From Bordetella genomosp. 7 (GTDB taxonomy: Bacteria > Pseudomonadota > Gammaproteobacteria > Burkholderiales > Burkholderiaceae_B), in NCBI RefSeq assembly GCF_002261265.1, contig NZ_NEVK01000003.1:977002-1041001 (forward strand): a stretch of DNA of 64,000 nt, written 5' to 3'. The notes beneath the pieces are model-generated. The model made no database searches. It saw nothing but the letters and a program-made list of their open reading frames with translations, and was not told where the DNA came from. Of this stretch, positions 43,105 to 54,491 are shown one piece after another. Both the position numbers and the translations under genes were made by a program. The stretch's first letter is position 1, and each line of letters starts with the position of its first letter.

Positions 43105-44733
43105 ATGAAGACTTTTGACTGGAACAACCCCTATCCTTCGTTCCGGATCCCGCTGTTTGCCCGCAATGTCGTGTCCACGTCCCACCCGCTGGCGGCGCAG
43201 GCCGGCCTGCGCATGCTGCTCAAGGGCGGCAACGCGGTAGACGCGGCAATTGCTGCAGCGGCGACCATTGTGCTGGTCGAACCCGTTTCTTGCGGCCTGG
43301 GCGGCGATTGTTTCGCCATCGTCTGGGACGGCAAGGAACTGCATGGGCTGAATTCCTCGGGCGTGGCGCCCGCCGCCTGGAACGTCGAGTACTTCAAGCG
43401 CAAATATGGCGTGGGCCCGGACGGCCTGGCCAAACAGCCCAAGCGCGGCTGGGATGCCGCCACCGTGCCCGGCGTGGTAGCCGGCTGGGCCGCCCTGCAC
43501 GAAAAATTGGGCAAACTGCCGTTTGCCGACCTGTTCGAACCCGCCATCGAGATCGCCGAGCGCGGCTACGCCGTGCCGCCGGTGGTGGCGCACAAGTGGG
43601 CCGCCGCCGCCGACGAGCTGCGCGACCAGCCGGGCTATGCGCAGGCGTTCCTGCCCAATGGCCGCGCGCCCAAGCCGGGCGAGCACTTCCGTATCCCGGA
43701 TGCGGCCTATACCCTGCGTCGCATCGCCGCCAGCAAGGGGCGCGATTTCTACGAAGGCGAGATCGCCGAGAAAATCGCCGCGTTCAGCAAAGAATGCGGC
43801 GGCGCCATGACGCTGGACGACCTGCGCGGCTATCGCCCCGACTGGGTCAAGCCCATCTCGAAGTCGTACCGCGGCTATGAACTGCATGAAATCCCGCCCA
43901 ACGGGCAAGGCATTGCCGCCCTGATGGCGCTGGGCATCTGCGAACATTTCGACCTGCAGGGCATGGGCGTCGATTCGGTACAGTCGCAGCATGTGCAGAT
44001 CGAGGCCATGAAACTGGCCTTTGCCGACCTGTACAAATACGTGTCCGATCCGCGCACCATGGATGTCACGCCGCAACAGATGCTGTCGGACGACTACCTT
44101 GCCAGCCGAGCCAAGCTCATCCGCCTGGACGGCGCCACGCAGTTCGAGGCGGGGCGCCCGCACGCCGGCGGCACGATCTATCTGACCGCCGCGGACGAAA
44201 ACGGCATGATGATCTCGTTCATCCAGTCCAACTACATGGGTTTCGGTTCGGGCGTGGTCGTGCCGGGTACCGGCATCAGCCTGCAGAACCGCGGGGTCGG
44301 GTTCTCGATGGATCCCAAATCGCCCAACGTGGTCCAAGGGGGCAAGCGGCCCTTCCACACCATTATCCCGGGCTTCCTGACCCGCGGCGGGCAGCCGGTG
44401 ATGAGCTTTGGCGTCATGGGCGGCGACATGCAGCCGCAGGGCCACCTGCAGACCGTGATCCGCATGCTCGACTACCACCAGCAGCCGCAGGCGGCGTGCT
44501 GCGCGCCGCGCTGGAAGGTCAACCGCGATTTCTCGCTGGACATCGAGTCGTCGATGAATCGCGAGACGGTCGAGGGCCTGCGCGCGCTGGGCCACGCCAT
44601 GAAGTCGGTGGACGATCCTTATATGGATTTCGGCGCGGGCCAGTTCATCTGGCGCATGCACGAAAGCGACAATGAACTCGGCTATGTCGCGGCCAGCGAC
44701 AGCCGCCGTGACGGCCAGGCAGTTGGTTTCTAA
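43105..44733 (+). CDS. ggt: Gamma-glutamyltransferase-family enzyme, probably cytoplasmic
   Basis: A 542-residue Ntn-hydrolase of the gamma-glutamyltranspeptidase family, which cleaves gamma-glutamyl bonds after self-processing. The predicted catalytic threonine is T357 in HAGGTIYLTA, preceded by the usual central region and followed by GSGVVVPGTG. Unlike typical exported GGT there is no signal peptide: the protein begins with the family core MKTFDWNNPYPSF. It is the first gene of a gsi-type peptide import operon, so it probably hydrolyses imported glutathione inside the cell. Confidence 0.88.
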   Translation: MKTFDWNNPYPSFRIPLFARNVVSTSHPLAAQAGLRMLLKGGNAVDAAIAAAATIVLVEPVSCGLGGDCFAIVWDGKELHGLNSSGVAPAAWNVEYFKRKYGVGPDGLAKQPKRGWDAATVPGVVAGWAALHEKLGKLPFADLFEPAIEIAERGYAVPPVVAHKWAAAADELRDQPGYAQAFLPNGRAPKPGEHFRIPDAAYTLRRIAASKGRDFYEGEIAEKIAAFSKECGGAMTLDDLRGYRPDWVKPISKSYRGYELHEIPPNGQGIAALMALGICEHFDLQGMGVDSVQSQHVQIEAMKLAFADLYKYVSDPRTMDVTPQQMLSDDYLASRAKLIRLDGATQFEAGRPHAGGTIYLTAADENGMMISFIQSNYMGFGSGVVVPGTGISLQNRGVGFSMDPKSPNVVQGGKRPFHTIIPGFLTRGGQPVMSFGVMGGDMQPQGHLQTVIRMLDYHQQPQAACCAPRWKVNRDFSLDIESSMNRETVEGLRALGHAMKSVDDPYMDFGAGQFIWRMHESDNELGYVAASDSRRDGQAVGF

Positions 44734-44754
44734 GCAGTACCATGGCATGCTGGA

Positions 44755-44777
44755 CCGGCGCCGCGCCACGGCGCCGG
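44755..44777. repeat. Intercistronic hairpin between ggt and gsiB
   Basis: CCGGCGCCG (44755-44763), loop CGCCA, CGGCGCCGG (44769-44777) form a perfect 9-bp stem. No T-tract follows, which suggests mRNA processing or stabilisation rather than termination. Confidence 0.5.
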
Positions 44778-44812
44778 CCTCTTGCCCATAACATTCACAA
44801 GGGAAACAGCAC

Positions 44813-46327
44813 ATGAAGCTCAGGTACTTCAAGCTGGGGGTGTGCGCTGCTCTGCTCGCGGCAGCGTCTACCGCCACCTATGCCCAGCACATCCGCATCG
44901 GCTTGCAAGAAGACCCCGATGTTCTCGACCCTCATCGCGCCCGCACTTATGTCGGGCGCATTGTTTTTACCTCGCTGTGCGACAAGCTGGTCGATGTGAA
45001 CGAGAAGCTGCAGTTCGTGCCGCAGCTGGCCGAATCGTGGTCCTGGAACGACGACAACACCGTGCTGACGTTCAAGCTGCGCGCCGACGCCCAGTTCCAC
45101 GACGGCACGAAGTTCGATGCCGCCGCGGCCAAGGCCAACCTCGAGCGCGCCATGACGCTGAAAGAAAGCATGCGCAAAGGCGAGCTGGCGTCGGTGGCCA
45201 AGATCGACGCGCCCGACGCGCAAACCCTGGTGCTGACGCTCAAGCAGCCCGACGCCACGCTGCTGGCCTCGCTGTCGGACCGTGCGGGCATGATGCTGTC
45301 GCCGGCCATCTTCTCCGACGACGTGGGCGCCGTAGGCCGCAAGCCCGTGTGCTCGGGCCCGTACCAGTTTGTCGAGCGCGTGCAGAACGACCGTATCGTG
45401 CTCGAGAAGTTCGACAAGTACTACAACGCGCAAGACTACGCTTTCAAGCGCGTGACTTTCCTGCCGATTCCCGACAGCACCGTGCGCCTGTCCAACCTGC
45501 GCGCGGGCGGCCTGGACATTCTTGAGCGCATGAACCCGTCCGACGCCCAGCAGGTCAAGGCCGACTCCAGCCTGCAGTTCGCCAGCGTATCGGGGCTGGG
45601 CTACCAGCAGTTCTACTTCAACGTGGCCAATGGCGAACGCGCCAAGACCAATCCGTTCGCCGACGAGCGCGTGCGGCGCGCCTTCGAGCTCACGCTGGAC
45701 CGCAACATCATCAACGAAGTGGTGGGCGGCGGCATTTTCGATCCGGCCAACCAGCCGTTTCCCCCGGCCAGCCCGTACCATAGCGACAAGTTCCCGATTC
45801 CCGCGCGCGATGTCGCCAAGGCCCGCGCCCTGCTGAAAGAAGCCGGCAAGGAACAGGTGCAGGCCGAGCTGGCGTTCGGCAACAACACCACGACGTCGGC
45901 CATCGCCGAGATGGTGCAGGCCATGGCCGCTGAAGGCGGCTTCCAGCTCAGGCTGCGCCCCACCGAGTACGCGGCCCTGCTCAACGAAGCGCAAAGCGGC
46001 AACTTCGAACTGCTGATGCGCGGCTGGTCCGGCCGGGTGGACCCGGACGGCAACATCTACCAGTTCGTGACCTGCAAGGGCGCGCTGAACGACGGCCGCT
46101 ATTGCAACCCCGAGATCGACAAACTGCTGAACGAAGCCCGCACCGTTCCGGACGAAGGCAAGCGCAAGGCCATCTACGATAAAGTCCAGGAAATCCTGCA
46201 GGCCGACGCCCAGGCCGTGTATATCTATTACCAGCCATGGCCTTTCGTTCTGGCCAAGAAGGTCCAGGGTTTCAAGCCGTACCCCGATGGCATGATCCGC
46301 CTCAGGGGCGTGTCGTTCGCCCAGTAA
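44813..46327 (+). CDS. gsiB: GsiB-type peptide/glutathione-binding protein
   Basis: A 504-residue periplasmic binding protein of the oligopeptide (SBP_bac_5) family. The signal peptide ends at TYAQ near residue 24. Family features include IGLQEDPDVLDPHRARTYVG, QLAESWSWNDDNTVLTFKLR and FNVANGERAKTNPFADERVR. AAGGGAAA precedes the start. The size matches GsiB (512 residues) and the operon order ggt-gsiB-gsiC-gsiD-gsiA supports glutathione or gamma-glutamyl peptide uptake. Confidence 0.88.
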   Translation: MKLRYFKLGVCAALLAAASTATYAQHIRIGLQEDPDVLDPHRARTYVGRIVFTSLCDKLVDVNEKLQFVPQLAESWSWNDDNTVLTFKLRADAQFHDGTKFDAAAAKANLERAMTLKESMRKGELASVAKIDAPDAQTLVLTLKQPDATLLASLSDRAGMMLSPAIFSDDVGAVGRKPVCSGPYQFVERVQNDRIVLEKFDKYYNAQDYAFKRVTFLPIPDSTVRLSNLRAGGLDILERMNPSDAQQVKADSSLQFASVSGLGYQQFYFNVANGERAKTNPFADERVRRAFELTLDRNIINEVVGGGIFDPANQPFPPASPYHSDKFPIPARDVAKARALLKEAGKEQVQAELAFGNNTTTSAIAEMVQAMAAEGGFQLRLRPTEYAALLNEAQSGNFELLMRGWSGRVDPDGNIYQFVTCKGALNDGRYCNPEIDKLLNEARTVPDEGKRKAIYDKVQEILQADAQAVYIYYQPWPFVLAKKVQGFKPYPDGMIRLRGVSFAQ

Positions 46328-46350
46328 GCCGGGGCGGTCGCGCGCGCCAG

Positions 46351-46374
46351 GGGCCGTGCCGTCGAGCACGGCCC
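46351..46374. repeat. Intercistronic hairpin between gsiB and gsiC
   Basis: GGGCCGTGC (46351-46359), loop CGTCGA, GCACGGCCC (46366-46374) form a perfect 9-bp stem 24 bp after the gsiB stop. It has no strong T-tract. It may protect the binding-protein message. Confidence 0.55.
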
Positions 46375-46422
46375 ATTGCGTTTGGCGCCGGCCGCCTGTT
46401 ACCGGATTTCCAGGTCCTGCCT

Positions 46423-47367
46423 ATGTTCAAAATCATCTTGCGCCGCGTGCTGGTCGCGATACCGACGTTGATCCTGGTATCGCTGATTGTTTTCATGCTG
46501 CAGAAAATCCTGCCGGGCGACCCGGTGCTCACCATGGCGGGCGAAGAGCGCGACCCGGCCGTCCTCGACTATCTGCGCGATAAATACCGGCTCAATGATC
46601 CCTTGCCGGTGCAGTATGGCGCGTGGGTCATGCAGGTGCTGCAGGGCGACCTGGGCAAATCCCTGCGCACCGATGTGCCGGTTACCCAGCTGATCGCCCA
46701 GAAACTGCCCGTGACGCTGCAGCTGGCCGCCATGGCCATGTTCTTTGCCCTGATCATCGGCATACCCATGGGCATCCTGGCCGCCGTCCGCAAGGGTACC
46801 GTCACCGAAATGGGTGCCAACGTGGCGGCCCTGTCCGGGATGTCGATTCCCAACTTCTGGCTGGGCATCCTGCTCATCATGCTGGTGTCCGTGAAATGGC
46901 GGTTGTTGCCCGCGTCGGGCTACGTCTCGCCCTTTGAAGATTTCTGGATGTCGATGAAAACCATGTTGATGCCGGCACTGGTACTGTCTACGGCCATTGC
47001 GGCGTATCTGATGCGGCATACCCGCTCGGCCATGCTGGAGGCGCTCAGCGCCGATTATGTGCGAACCGCGCGGGCCAAGGGAGCGTCGCCGCGCAGCGTG
47101 GTATTGCGCCATGCATTGCGCAACGCGCTGATGCCCATCGTCACCCTGGTCACCTTATTGTTCGGTGAACTTCTGGCGGGCGCCGTGCTTACCGAACAGG
47201 TGTTCACCATTCCAGGCTTCGGCAAGCTTATTGTCGACGCCGTCTTCACCCGCGACTACGCGGTCGTGCAGGGCGTGGTGTTGTGCGTGGCGGTGGGCTT
47301 TATCATCATGAACCTGCTGGCCGACATCCTGTATATCCTGGTGAACCCCCGCTTGAGGCACGCATGA
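46423..47367 (+). CDS. gsiC: Dipeptide/glutathione-type ABC permease GsiC
   Basis: A 314-residue permease of the DppB/GsiC class with six membrane segments. The start at 46423 (MFKIILRRVLVAIPTLILVS) begins the first segment. Hallmarks are MLQKILPGDPVLTMAGEERD early, and the EAA loop YVRTARAKGASPRSVVLRHA (about residues 210-230). It overlaps gsiD by 4 nt. Confidence 0.92.
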   Translation: MFKIILRRVLVAIPTLILVSLIVFMLQKILPGDPVLTMAGEERDPAVLDYLRDKYRLNDPLPVQYGAWVMQVLQGDLGKSLRTDVPVTQLIAQKLPVTLQLAAMAMFFALIIGIPMGILAAVRKGTVTEMGANVAALSGMSIPNFWLGILLIMLVSVKWRLLPASGYVSPFEDFWMSMKTMLMPALVLSTAIAAYLMRHTRSAMLEALSADYVRTARAKGASPRSVVLRHALRNALMPIVTLVTLLFGELLAGAVLTEQVFTIPGFGKLIVDAVFTRDYAVVQGVVLCVAVGFIIMNLLADILYILVNPRLRHA

Positions 47368-48241
47368 GCGCACATACTGTTACGGCGGCGACGCCCGCCA
47401 TGCCGCCCCGCAGCCGCAACCGCGCCTGGGGCAAATTCAAACGCAATCGCGTGGCGTTGCTGGGCGCCGCCATCGTTCTTGCGGTGGTGGTGCTGGCTGT
47501 GTTCGCGCCCTGGCTGGCCACGCACGACCCCCTGCAAACCAGCTTCATGTCCATCCGCAAGCCGCCGTCGGCGGCGTTCTGGCTGGGGTCCGACGAGCTT
47601 GGCCGCGACATCTACAGCCGCATGCTGTACGGGGCGCGCGCCTCGCTGATGGCGGGCCTGGTGTCGGTGCTGATCGCCATGGTGGTGGGCGTGCCCTTCG
47701 GCCTGGTGTCGGGCTATTTCGGCGGCTGGATCGACAGTGTGGTGTCGCGCTGCACCGAGGCGCTGCTGGCAATTCCCTTTCTGATCCTGGCCATCGCGCT
47801 TGCCGCTTTCCTGGGCCCCAGCCTGACCAACGCCATGATCGCCATCGGCGTCTCGGCCGCGCCCAAGTTCATCCGCCTGGCGCGCGGACAGGTACTGGCC
47901 GTCAAGAATGAAGACTATGTACAGAGCTCGCGGGCCCTGGGGGCGTCGGATGCGCGCATCGTCCTGCGCCACATCCTGCCCAACATCATGCCGCCGCTGA
48001 TCGTGCAGGCCACTATCACGATCGCCACGGCCATCATTGCCGAAGCCAGCCTGTCATTTTTGGGCCTGGGCCTGCAGCCGCCCAATCCATCATGGGGCTC
48101 GATGCTGAATACGGCCAAGAACTTCATGACCCAGGCGCCGTGGATGTCCATTTTTCCGGGGTCGGCGATTTTCCTGGCCGTGCTGGGTTTCAACCTGTTG
48201 GGTGACGGGTTGCGGGACGCGCTCGATCCGAGGCAAGACAA

Positions 48242-48245
<4 letters not shown>
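47364..48245 (+). CDS. gsiD: Dipeptide/glutathione-type ABC permease GsiD
   Basis: A 293-residue permease of the DppC/GsiD class with about six membrane segments. It begins with a soluble N-terminus then [20 protein letters not shown]. The [20 protein letters not shown] stretch near residue 75 and the EAA loop [20 protein letters not shown] are typical. The start at 47364 gives an ATGA overlap with gsiC and the gene overlaps gsiA by 4 nt (GTGA). Confidence 0.92.
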
Positions 48246-50119
<1,874 letters not shown>

Positions 50120-50193
50120 GGCATACGACGGCGGGAGGCGGCCGGCACGGGTATCATTAGCCCTTTTTCGCGGTCGTCCCCGCCGGATTTTCC

Positions 50194-50730
50194 ATGGCCT
50201 TGCGCGCAACCATTTATAAAGCCGAACTGCATGTCGCTGACGGCGACCGTCACTACTACGGCACGCATGGCCTGACCGTGGCTCGCCATCCGTCCGAAAC
50301 CGACGAACGCATGATGGTGCGGTTGCTTGCCTATGCGCTGCATGCCCACGACGGCCTGGCATTCACCAAGGGACTGAGCGACACCGACGAGCCCGACATA
50401 TGGTTCAAAGACCTGACCGGCGCGATCGATTTGTGGGTAGAGGTAGGCCAGCCCGACGAACGCCGCATTCTCAAGGCATGCGGACGCGCCGGGCAGGTTG
50501 TGGTGTACTGCTACGGCGGGCATGCCAGCACGGTGTGGTGGGAAGGCGTGCGCAACAAAGTGGCGCGGGCCCGGAATCTGCGCGTGGTGAATCTGCCGGG
50601 GGACCAGACGCGCGACCTGGGATTGCTGGCAGAGCGATCCATGGACCTGCACGTCAATGTGCAGGATGGCGCCGCGTTCGTCACAGCGCCTCGGGGCGAG
50701 GTAACGGTCGAGCCCCAGGTCTGGCGCTAG
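50194..50730 (+). CDS. yaeQ: YaeQ family protein
   Basis: A 178-residue protein of the YaeQ family, a PD-(D/E)XK-nuclease-like fold of unknown physiological function. Family features are MALRATIYKAELHVADGDRHYY, RLLAYALHAHDGLAFTKGLS, DEPDIWFKDLTGAIDLWVEVG and RRILKACGRAGQVVVYCYG. It is convergent with ubiC and the two stops overlap by 4 nt. Confidence 0.93.
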   Translation: MALRATIYKAELHVADGDRHYYGTHGLTVARHPSETDERMMVRLLAYALHAHDGLAFTKGLSDTDEPDIWFKDLTGAIDLWVEVGQPDERRILKACGRAGQVVVYCYGGHASTVWWEGVRNKVARARNLRVVNLPGDQTRDLGLLAERSMDLHVNVQDGAAFVTAPRGEVTVEPQVWR

Positions 50731-51290
50731 GCCGGATGGTGTTCCACTGCCGTCCAGAAGGCCGGCAGAAAGCATTCGGCCACCAACAGCGGTTGACCCA
50801 GTCTCCAGAAGGCCGAGCGGCGCGCCCATAAAGCGCCCGACCGTGGATCGGCCTGTACGCCGCGCGCCGTGGCATAGAAGGGCACTGGCCAGGCCAGGCG
50901 GCGGCACACAAAGGGCGAGCGCTCGATGGTGCGGTCGTGGTACAGCATATCCGCCAGAGGCCGGGTGCTCAGGCGTCGCATGCCCTGCCACGTGCCATGC
51001 GAGGCCGCCAGCGGCGTCAGGCTGCGCGCCACCACGCTGTCGACGCCATCGACCGACATCAGTATTTCGCGCACCCAGACAGGGCTGGCCGGCGCCATGC
51101 CCATTCCGCGGGCTTCGTCCGCGGGCGCGCCCTGGGCGTACTCGCGCAGCACGCGCAGGTGCACCTTGCCCAGCTTGCGCAAGCCGGCGGTAAGCGCGCC
51201 GGGGCGCATCAGCCAGTATTTGTGGGCGGGAGACAGTGAAGGAGGAACGGCCGGCAGCCAGCCGGGGGCCAGGGGTGCAAAAGCTTTCAT
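50727..51290 (-). CDS. ubiC: Chorismate lyase
   Basis: A 187-residue chorismate-pyruvate lyase, which makes 4-hydroxybenzoate for ubiquinone. The family pattern is visible as YWLMRPGALTAGLRKLG, VWVREILMSVDG, SVVARSLTPL and MRRLSTRPLADMLYHD. The start at 51290 (MKAFAPLAPGWL) is chosen as the most N-terminal family-like start. No ubiA follows; the gene stands alone. Confidence 0.88.
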   Translation of the reverse strand: MKAFAPLAPGWLPAVPPSLSPAHKYWLMRPGALTAGLRKLGKVHLRVLREYAQGAPADEARGMGMAPASPVWVREILMSVDGVDSVVARSLTPLAASHGTWQGMRRLSTRPLADMLYHDRTIERSPFVCRRLAWPVPFYATARGVQADPRSGALWARRSAFWRLGQPLLVAECFLPAFWTAVEHHPA

Positions 51291-51367
51291 GGCGCTAATT
51301 ATGCCAAGAGCCGGCATGGCGCATGGCCCGTGCCGTGAAATAATCCGGGGCTGCGCTCACGGCGATA

Positions 51368-52108
51368 ATGCAATATATGGAAAAAGTACGAATTTCAAAG
51401 TTGATGGCCGAGCGGGGCATGTGTTCCCGCCGCGAGGCCGACAGCTATATCGAGCGCGGCTGGGTCAAGGTCGATGGCGTGGTTGTGTCGGAACTCGGCG
51501 CGCGTGCGTATCCCGGCCAGAACATCACCCTGGAGCGTGCCGCCCGGGCACAGCAGACGTCGCGGGTAACCGTTCTGATCAATAAGCCCGTGGGCTACGT
51601 GTCCGGCCAGGCAGAAAAAGGCTACCTGCCCGCCATCGCCCTGGTCGATGCCTCGTCGCGCTATGCGCGCGATCGCTCGCCGCTGCGGTTCAGCCGCTCC
51701 CACCTGCAGGGCCTGGCCGTTGCCGGGCGGCTGGACATCGATTCGCAGGGCCTGCTGGTGCTGACCCAGGACGGCCGCGTCGCACGGCAGCTCATCGGCG
51801 AAGATTCCGATATCGACAAGGAATATCTGGTCCGCGTCACCGGACGGCTGGACGAACGCGGTCTTGCCTTGCTTAATCATGGGCTGAGCCTGGATGGCAA
51901 GCCGCTGCGGCCCGCGCAGGTGGACTGGCAGAATGCCGACCAGCTTCGCTTTGTGCTGCGCGAAGGCAAAAAACGGCAGATCAGGCGCATGTGCGAACTG
52001 GTCGGCCTGAAAGTCGTGGGGCTCAAGCGGGTGCGTATCGGCCGGGTGAAACTGGGTGACCTGCCGCCGGGCCAATGGCGTTATCTGCGCGAAGACGAGC
52101 GCTTCTAG
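51368..52108 (+). CDS. rluF: RluF-type 23S rRNA pseudouridine synthase
   Basis: A 246-residue enzyme with an N-terminal S4 RNA-binding domain ([20 protein letters not shown], near residues 9-28) and a pseudouridine synthase core. The catalytic aspartate lies in [14 protein letters not shown], and the C-terminal [14 protein letters not shown] motif is present. The S4 start resembles RluF, which modifies 23S rRNA U2604, but RsuA/RluB relatives are alternatives. Starts at 51368 or 51377 are both possible. Confidence 0.88.
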   Translation: MQYMEKVRISKLMAERGMCSRREADSYIERGWVKVDGVVVSELGARAYPGQNITLERAARAQQTSRVTVLINKPVGYVSGQAEKGYLPAIALVDASSRYARDRSPLRFSRSHLQGLAVAGRLDIDSQGLLVLTQDGRVARQLIGEDSDIDKEYLVRVTGRLDERGLALLNHGLSLDGKPLRPAQVDWQNADQLRFVLREGKKRQIRRMCELVGLKVVGLKRVRIGRVKLGDLPPGQWRYLREDERF

Positions 52109-52146
52109 CAGCCTGCGAGCTGTTTCAGTCGATTTCGGGCGGCTGC

Positions 52147-53076
52147 CTACTGCAGCAGCGGGGCGTTATGCTGGGGCGCCAGCCCGCCGTCGCGCAGCCG
52201 CTCCACCAGGAACTCGATGAATATCCGGGTCTTGGCGGGCAAGAGCCGCGTGTCGGTGACCGCATACACCGGAAAGGGCCCGGCCTGCCAGCCGGGCAGC
52301 ACGCGTTGCAGGCGGCGCTGCTCCACATCCTGGCGCACGCTGCGCGCCGGCGCCAGAACCGCGATGCCGGCGCCCAGCGATGCCAGGCTGCGCACCATGG
52401 GCACGCTGTTGGCCGAAAACCGCTTGCCGGGCGTGATTTCCAGGCGCTCGTCGCCGCGCGACAGCGGCCACCGGGTAACTTTGCCGTCATGGGCGCGGAA
52501 CTCCAGGCACTCGTGGCGGGTCAGGTCATCCGGGTGGCGCGGCGCGCCATGTCGTTGCAGATATTCGGGCGACGCATACAGGTAGGCCGGCAGCAGGCCC
52601 AGCAGCCGGGCGATCTGGCTCGAATCGGGCAATTCGCCGATTTCGATCGAGATATCGCAGCGCTGGAATACCCGCCCGGCGTGCTCCGGGCTGGCCAGAT
52701 CAAGGTAGAACGTCACTTCGGGATAGCGTTGAGAGAATTCCATAAAAACTTCGGCCAGGAAGTCGGTGCCAAAGTCGGCCGGCATATTCACCCGCAATGG
52801 GCCCGATGGGGTTTCAACCAGCTTTTGCAATTCTTCGTGGGCAACTTGCGCCTCGGACACGATGCGCTGGCATCGCTCGAAGTAAAGCAGGCCGGCATCG
52901 GTGAGTTCGACGCGGCGGGTCGTGCGGCTGAGCAACCGCAGGCCCAGCGAGCGTTCCAGTTCGGCCACCTGGCGCGAGACGGTCGATTTGGGTACCCCCA
53001 GGTTGGCCGCCGCCCGCCCGAAATTGCAGGTTTTGGCCACTTCGACAAAGAACTCCATACCTTGCAGCCGCTTCAT
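52147..53076 (-). CDS. LysR-family transcriptional regulator of the RND operon
   Basis: A 309-residue LysR regulator of the group with MKRLQGMEFFVEVA at the start and FGRAAANLGVPKSTVSRQV as recognition helix. It is divergent from the RND pump operon. The 218-bp gap holds two GGGAT-type dyads, so control of the pump by this protein is likely. The inducer cannot be inferred. Confidence 0.93.
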   Translation of the reverse strand: MKRLQGMEFFVEVAKTCNFGRAAANLGVPKSTVSRQVAELERSLGLRLLSRTTRRVELTDAGLLYFERCQRIVSEAQVAHEELQKLVETPSGPLRVNMPADFGTDFLAEVFMEFSQRYPEVTFYLDLASPEHAGRVFQRCDISIEIGELPDSSQIARLLGLLPAYLYASPEYLQRHGAPRHPDDLTRHECLEFRAHDGKVTRWPLSRGDERLEITPGKRFSANSVPMVRSLASLGAGIAVLAPARSVRQDVEQRRLQRVLPGWQAGPFPVYAVTDTRLLPAKTRIFIEFLVERLRDGGLAPQHNAPLLQ

Positions 53077-53116
53077 GGCGGGTGGCTCCCCTGCGCAACA
53101 ACAGTGACGTTCGATT

Positions 53117-53186
53117 ATCCCATATATGGGATGAAGATTTCGCGCCTGGCCTCTTTGTTTCTGAATTGGGATAAAGCAAAATCCCA
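53117..53186. promoter_or_regulatory. Two related dyads between the LysR and RND genes
   Basis: ATCCCATATATGGGAT (53117-53132) is a perfect 16-bp palindrome. TGGGAT-8 nt-ATCCCA (53167-53172 with 53181-53186) repeats the same half-site 35 bp downstream. Two phased copies of one half-site in a divergent LysR promoter are strong operator candidates. Confidence 0.6.
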
Positions 53187-53294
53187 GCTTTCGCGGCCGC
53201 CGACACGCTTTTCATGGCGCGCCGCGCATATCAATCATTGGGACGGCGCCGGCCATGCATCGGCGCTGCCGGCAATGCACAGTTGGAAAATCAT

Positions 53295-54482
53295 ATGAAG
53301 AACAACAAGAGAATGCGGCGTGGCGCCGCGTTGATCGCGGCCTTGGCCGCTGCGCTGGCGGTGGCCGGATGCGGCAAGGATGCCGACCCGCCAGCTGCTG
53401 GCAAACCGCAAGTGGGCGTCGTGACGCTGACGACCCGACCCGTGCAGCTGACCACCGAGCTGCCGGGCCGCACAGCGGCCTTCCGGGTGGCGGAAGTCCG
53501 CCCGCAGGTCAGCGGCATCGTGACCAAGCGGCTGTTTACCGAAGGCGGACAGGTGCGCGCCGGCCAGCAGCTCTACCAGATCGACCCCGCGCTGTACCAG
53601 GCCAGTTACAACAGCCAGCAGGCCGCATTGGCGCGCGCACAGGCCCAGCTGAAAACCGCCGGCCTGCTGGTGCAGCGCTATAAGCCGCTGGCCGAGAGCC
53701 GCGCCGTGAGCCGCCAGGCCTATGACGACGCCGTGGCCGCGCGCGACCAGGCCGCCGCCGATGTGCAGGCGGCCAAGGCGGCGCTTGAAACCGCGCGCAT
53801 CAGCCTGGTGTACACCAAGGTCCTGTCGCCCATCGACGGCATCATCGGCCGATCATCAATCACCGAAGGAGCGCTGGTTACGGCCAACCAGGCCGCGCCG
53901 CTGGCCTCGGTGCAGCAGATCGACCCGATCTACGTCGACGTGACGCAATCCAGCGTCGACCTGCTGCGGCTGAAGTCCGCGCTTGAAAGCGGGCTGCTGC
54001 AGCGCCAGGCGGACAAGGACTCCGCCCGCGCCACCCTCACTCTGGCTGACGGGTCGCAGTACGGCCACGAAGGCACGCTGCAATTCTCGGAAGTCACGGT
54101 AGACGAGGGCACGGGTTCGGTCACGTTGCGCGCCGTGTTCCCCAATCCGGACAACAAGCTGCTGCCGGGCATGTTCGTGCGCGCGCGCATTATCGAGGGC
54201 ACGGTGCCCCAGGGAGTGCTGGCCCCGCAGCGCGGCATCACGCGCGACCAGCGCGGCCGGCCGACGGCGCTGGTGGTCAATGCGGAAAATAAGGCAGAGC
54301 TGCGCCTGTTGACGGTAGATCGCGCCATAGGCGACCAATGGCTGGTGACCAGCGGCCTGCAGGCCGGCGACAGGGTCATCGTAGAGGGCGTGCAGAACGT
54401 GCGGCCGGGCATCGACGTGCAGGCCCGGGAGTTCGACGCTTCGGGCGCGGCGCCCGCCGCCACGCCCGGCACGGCCAGCTAA
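53295..54482 (+). CDS. RND pump membrane-fusion lipoprotein (AcrA/MexA type)
   Basis: A 395-residue periplasmic adaptor. The lipobox LAVAGC places the lipidated cysteine at C26. Typical features are ELPGRTAAFRVAEVRPQVSG near residues 53-72, a long alpha-hairpin with QAALARAQAQLKTAGLL, and a beta-barrel region ending in RPGIDVQA. It bridges the pump and outer-membrane channel encoded by the next two genes. The start at 53295 begins the signal peptide. Confidence 0.93.
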   Translation: MKNNKRMRRGAALIAALAAALAVAGCGKDADPPAAGKPQVGVVTLTTRPVQLTTELPGRTAAFRVAEVRPQVSGIVTKRLFTEGGQVRAGQQLYQIDPALYQASYNSQQAALARAQAQLKTAGLLVQRYKPLAESRAVSRQAYDDAVAARDQAAADVQAAKAALETARISLVYTKVLSPIDGIIGRSSITEGALVTANQAAPLASVQQIDPIYVDVTQSSVDLLRLKSALESGLLQRQADKDSARATLTLADGSQYGHEGTLQFSEVTVDEGTGSVTLRAVFPNPDNKLLPGMFVRARIIEGTVPQGVLAPQRGITRDQRGRPTALVVNAENKAELRLLTVDRAIGDQWLVTSGLQAGDRVIVEGVQNVRPGIDVQAREFDASGAAPAATPGTAS

Positions 54483-54491
54483 GGAAACCGC

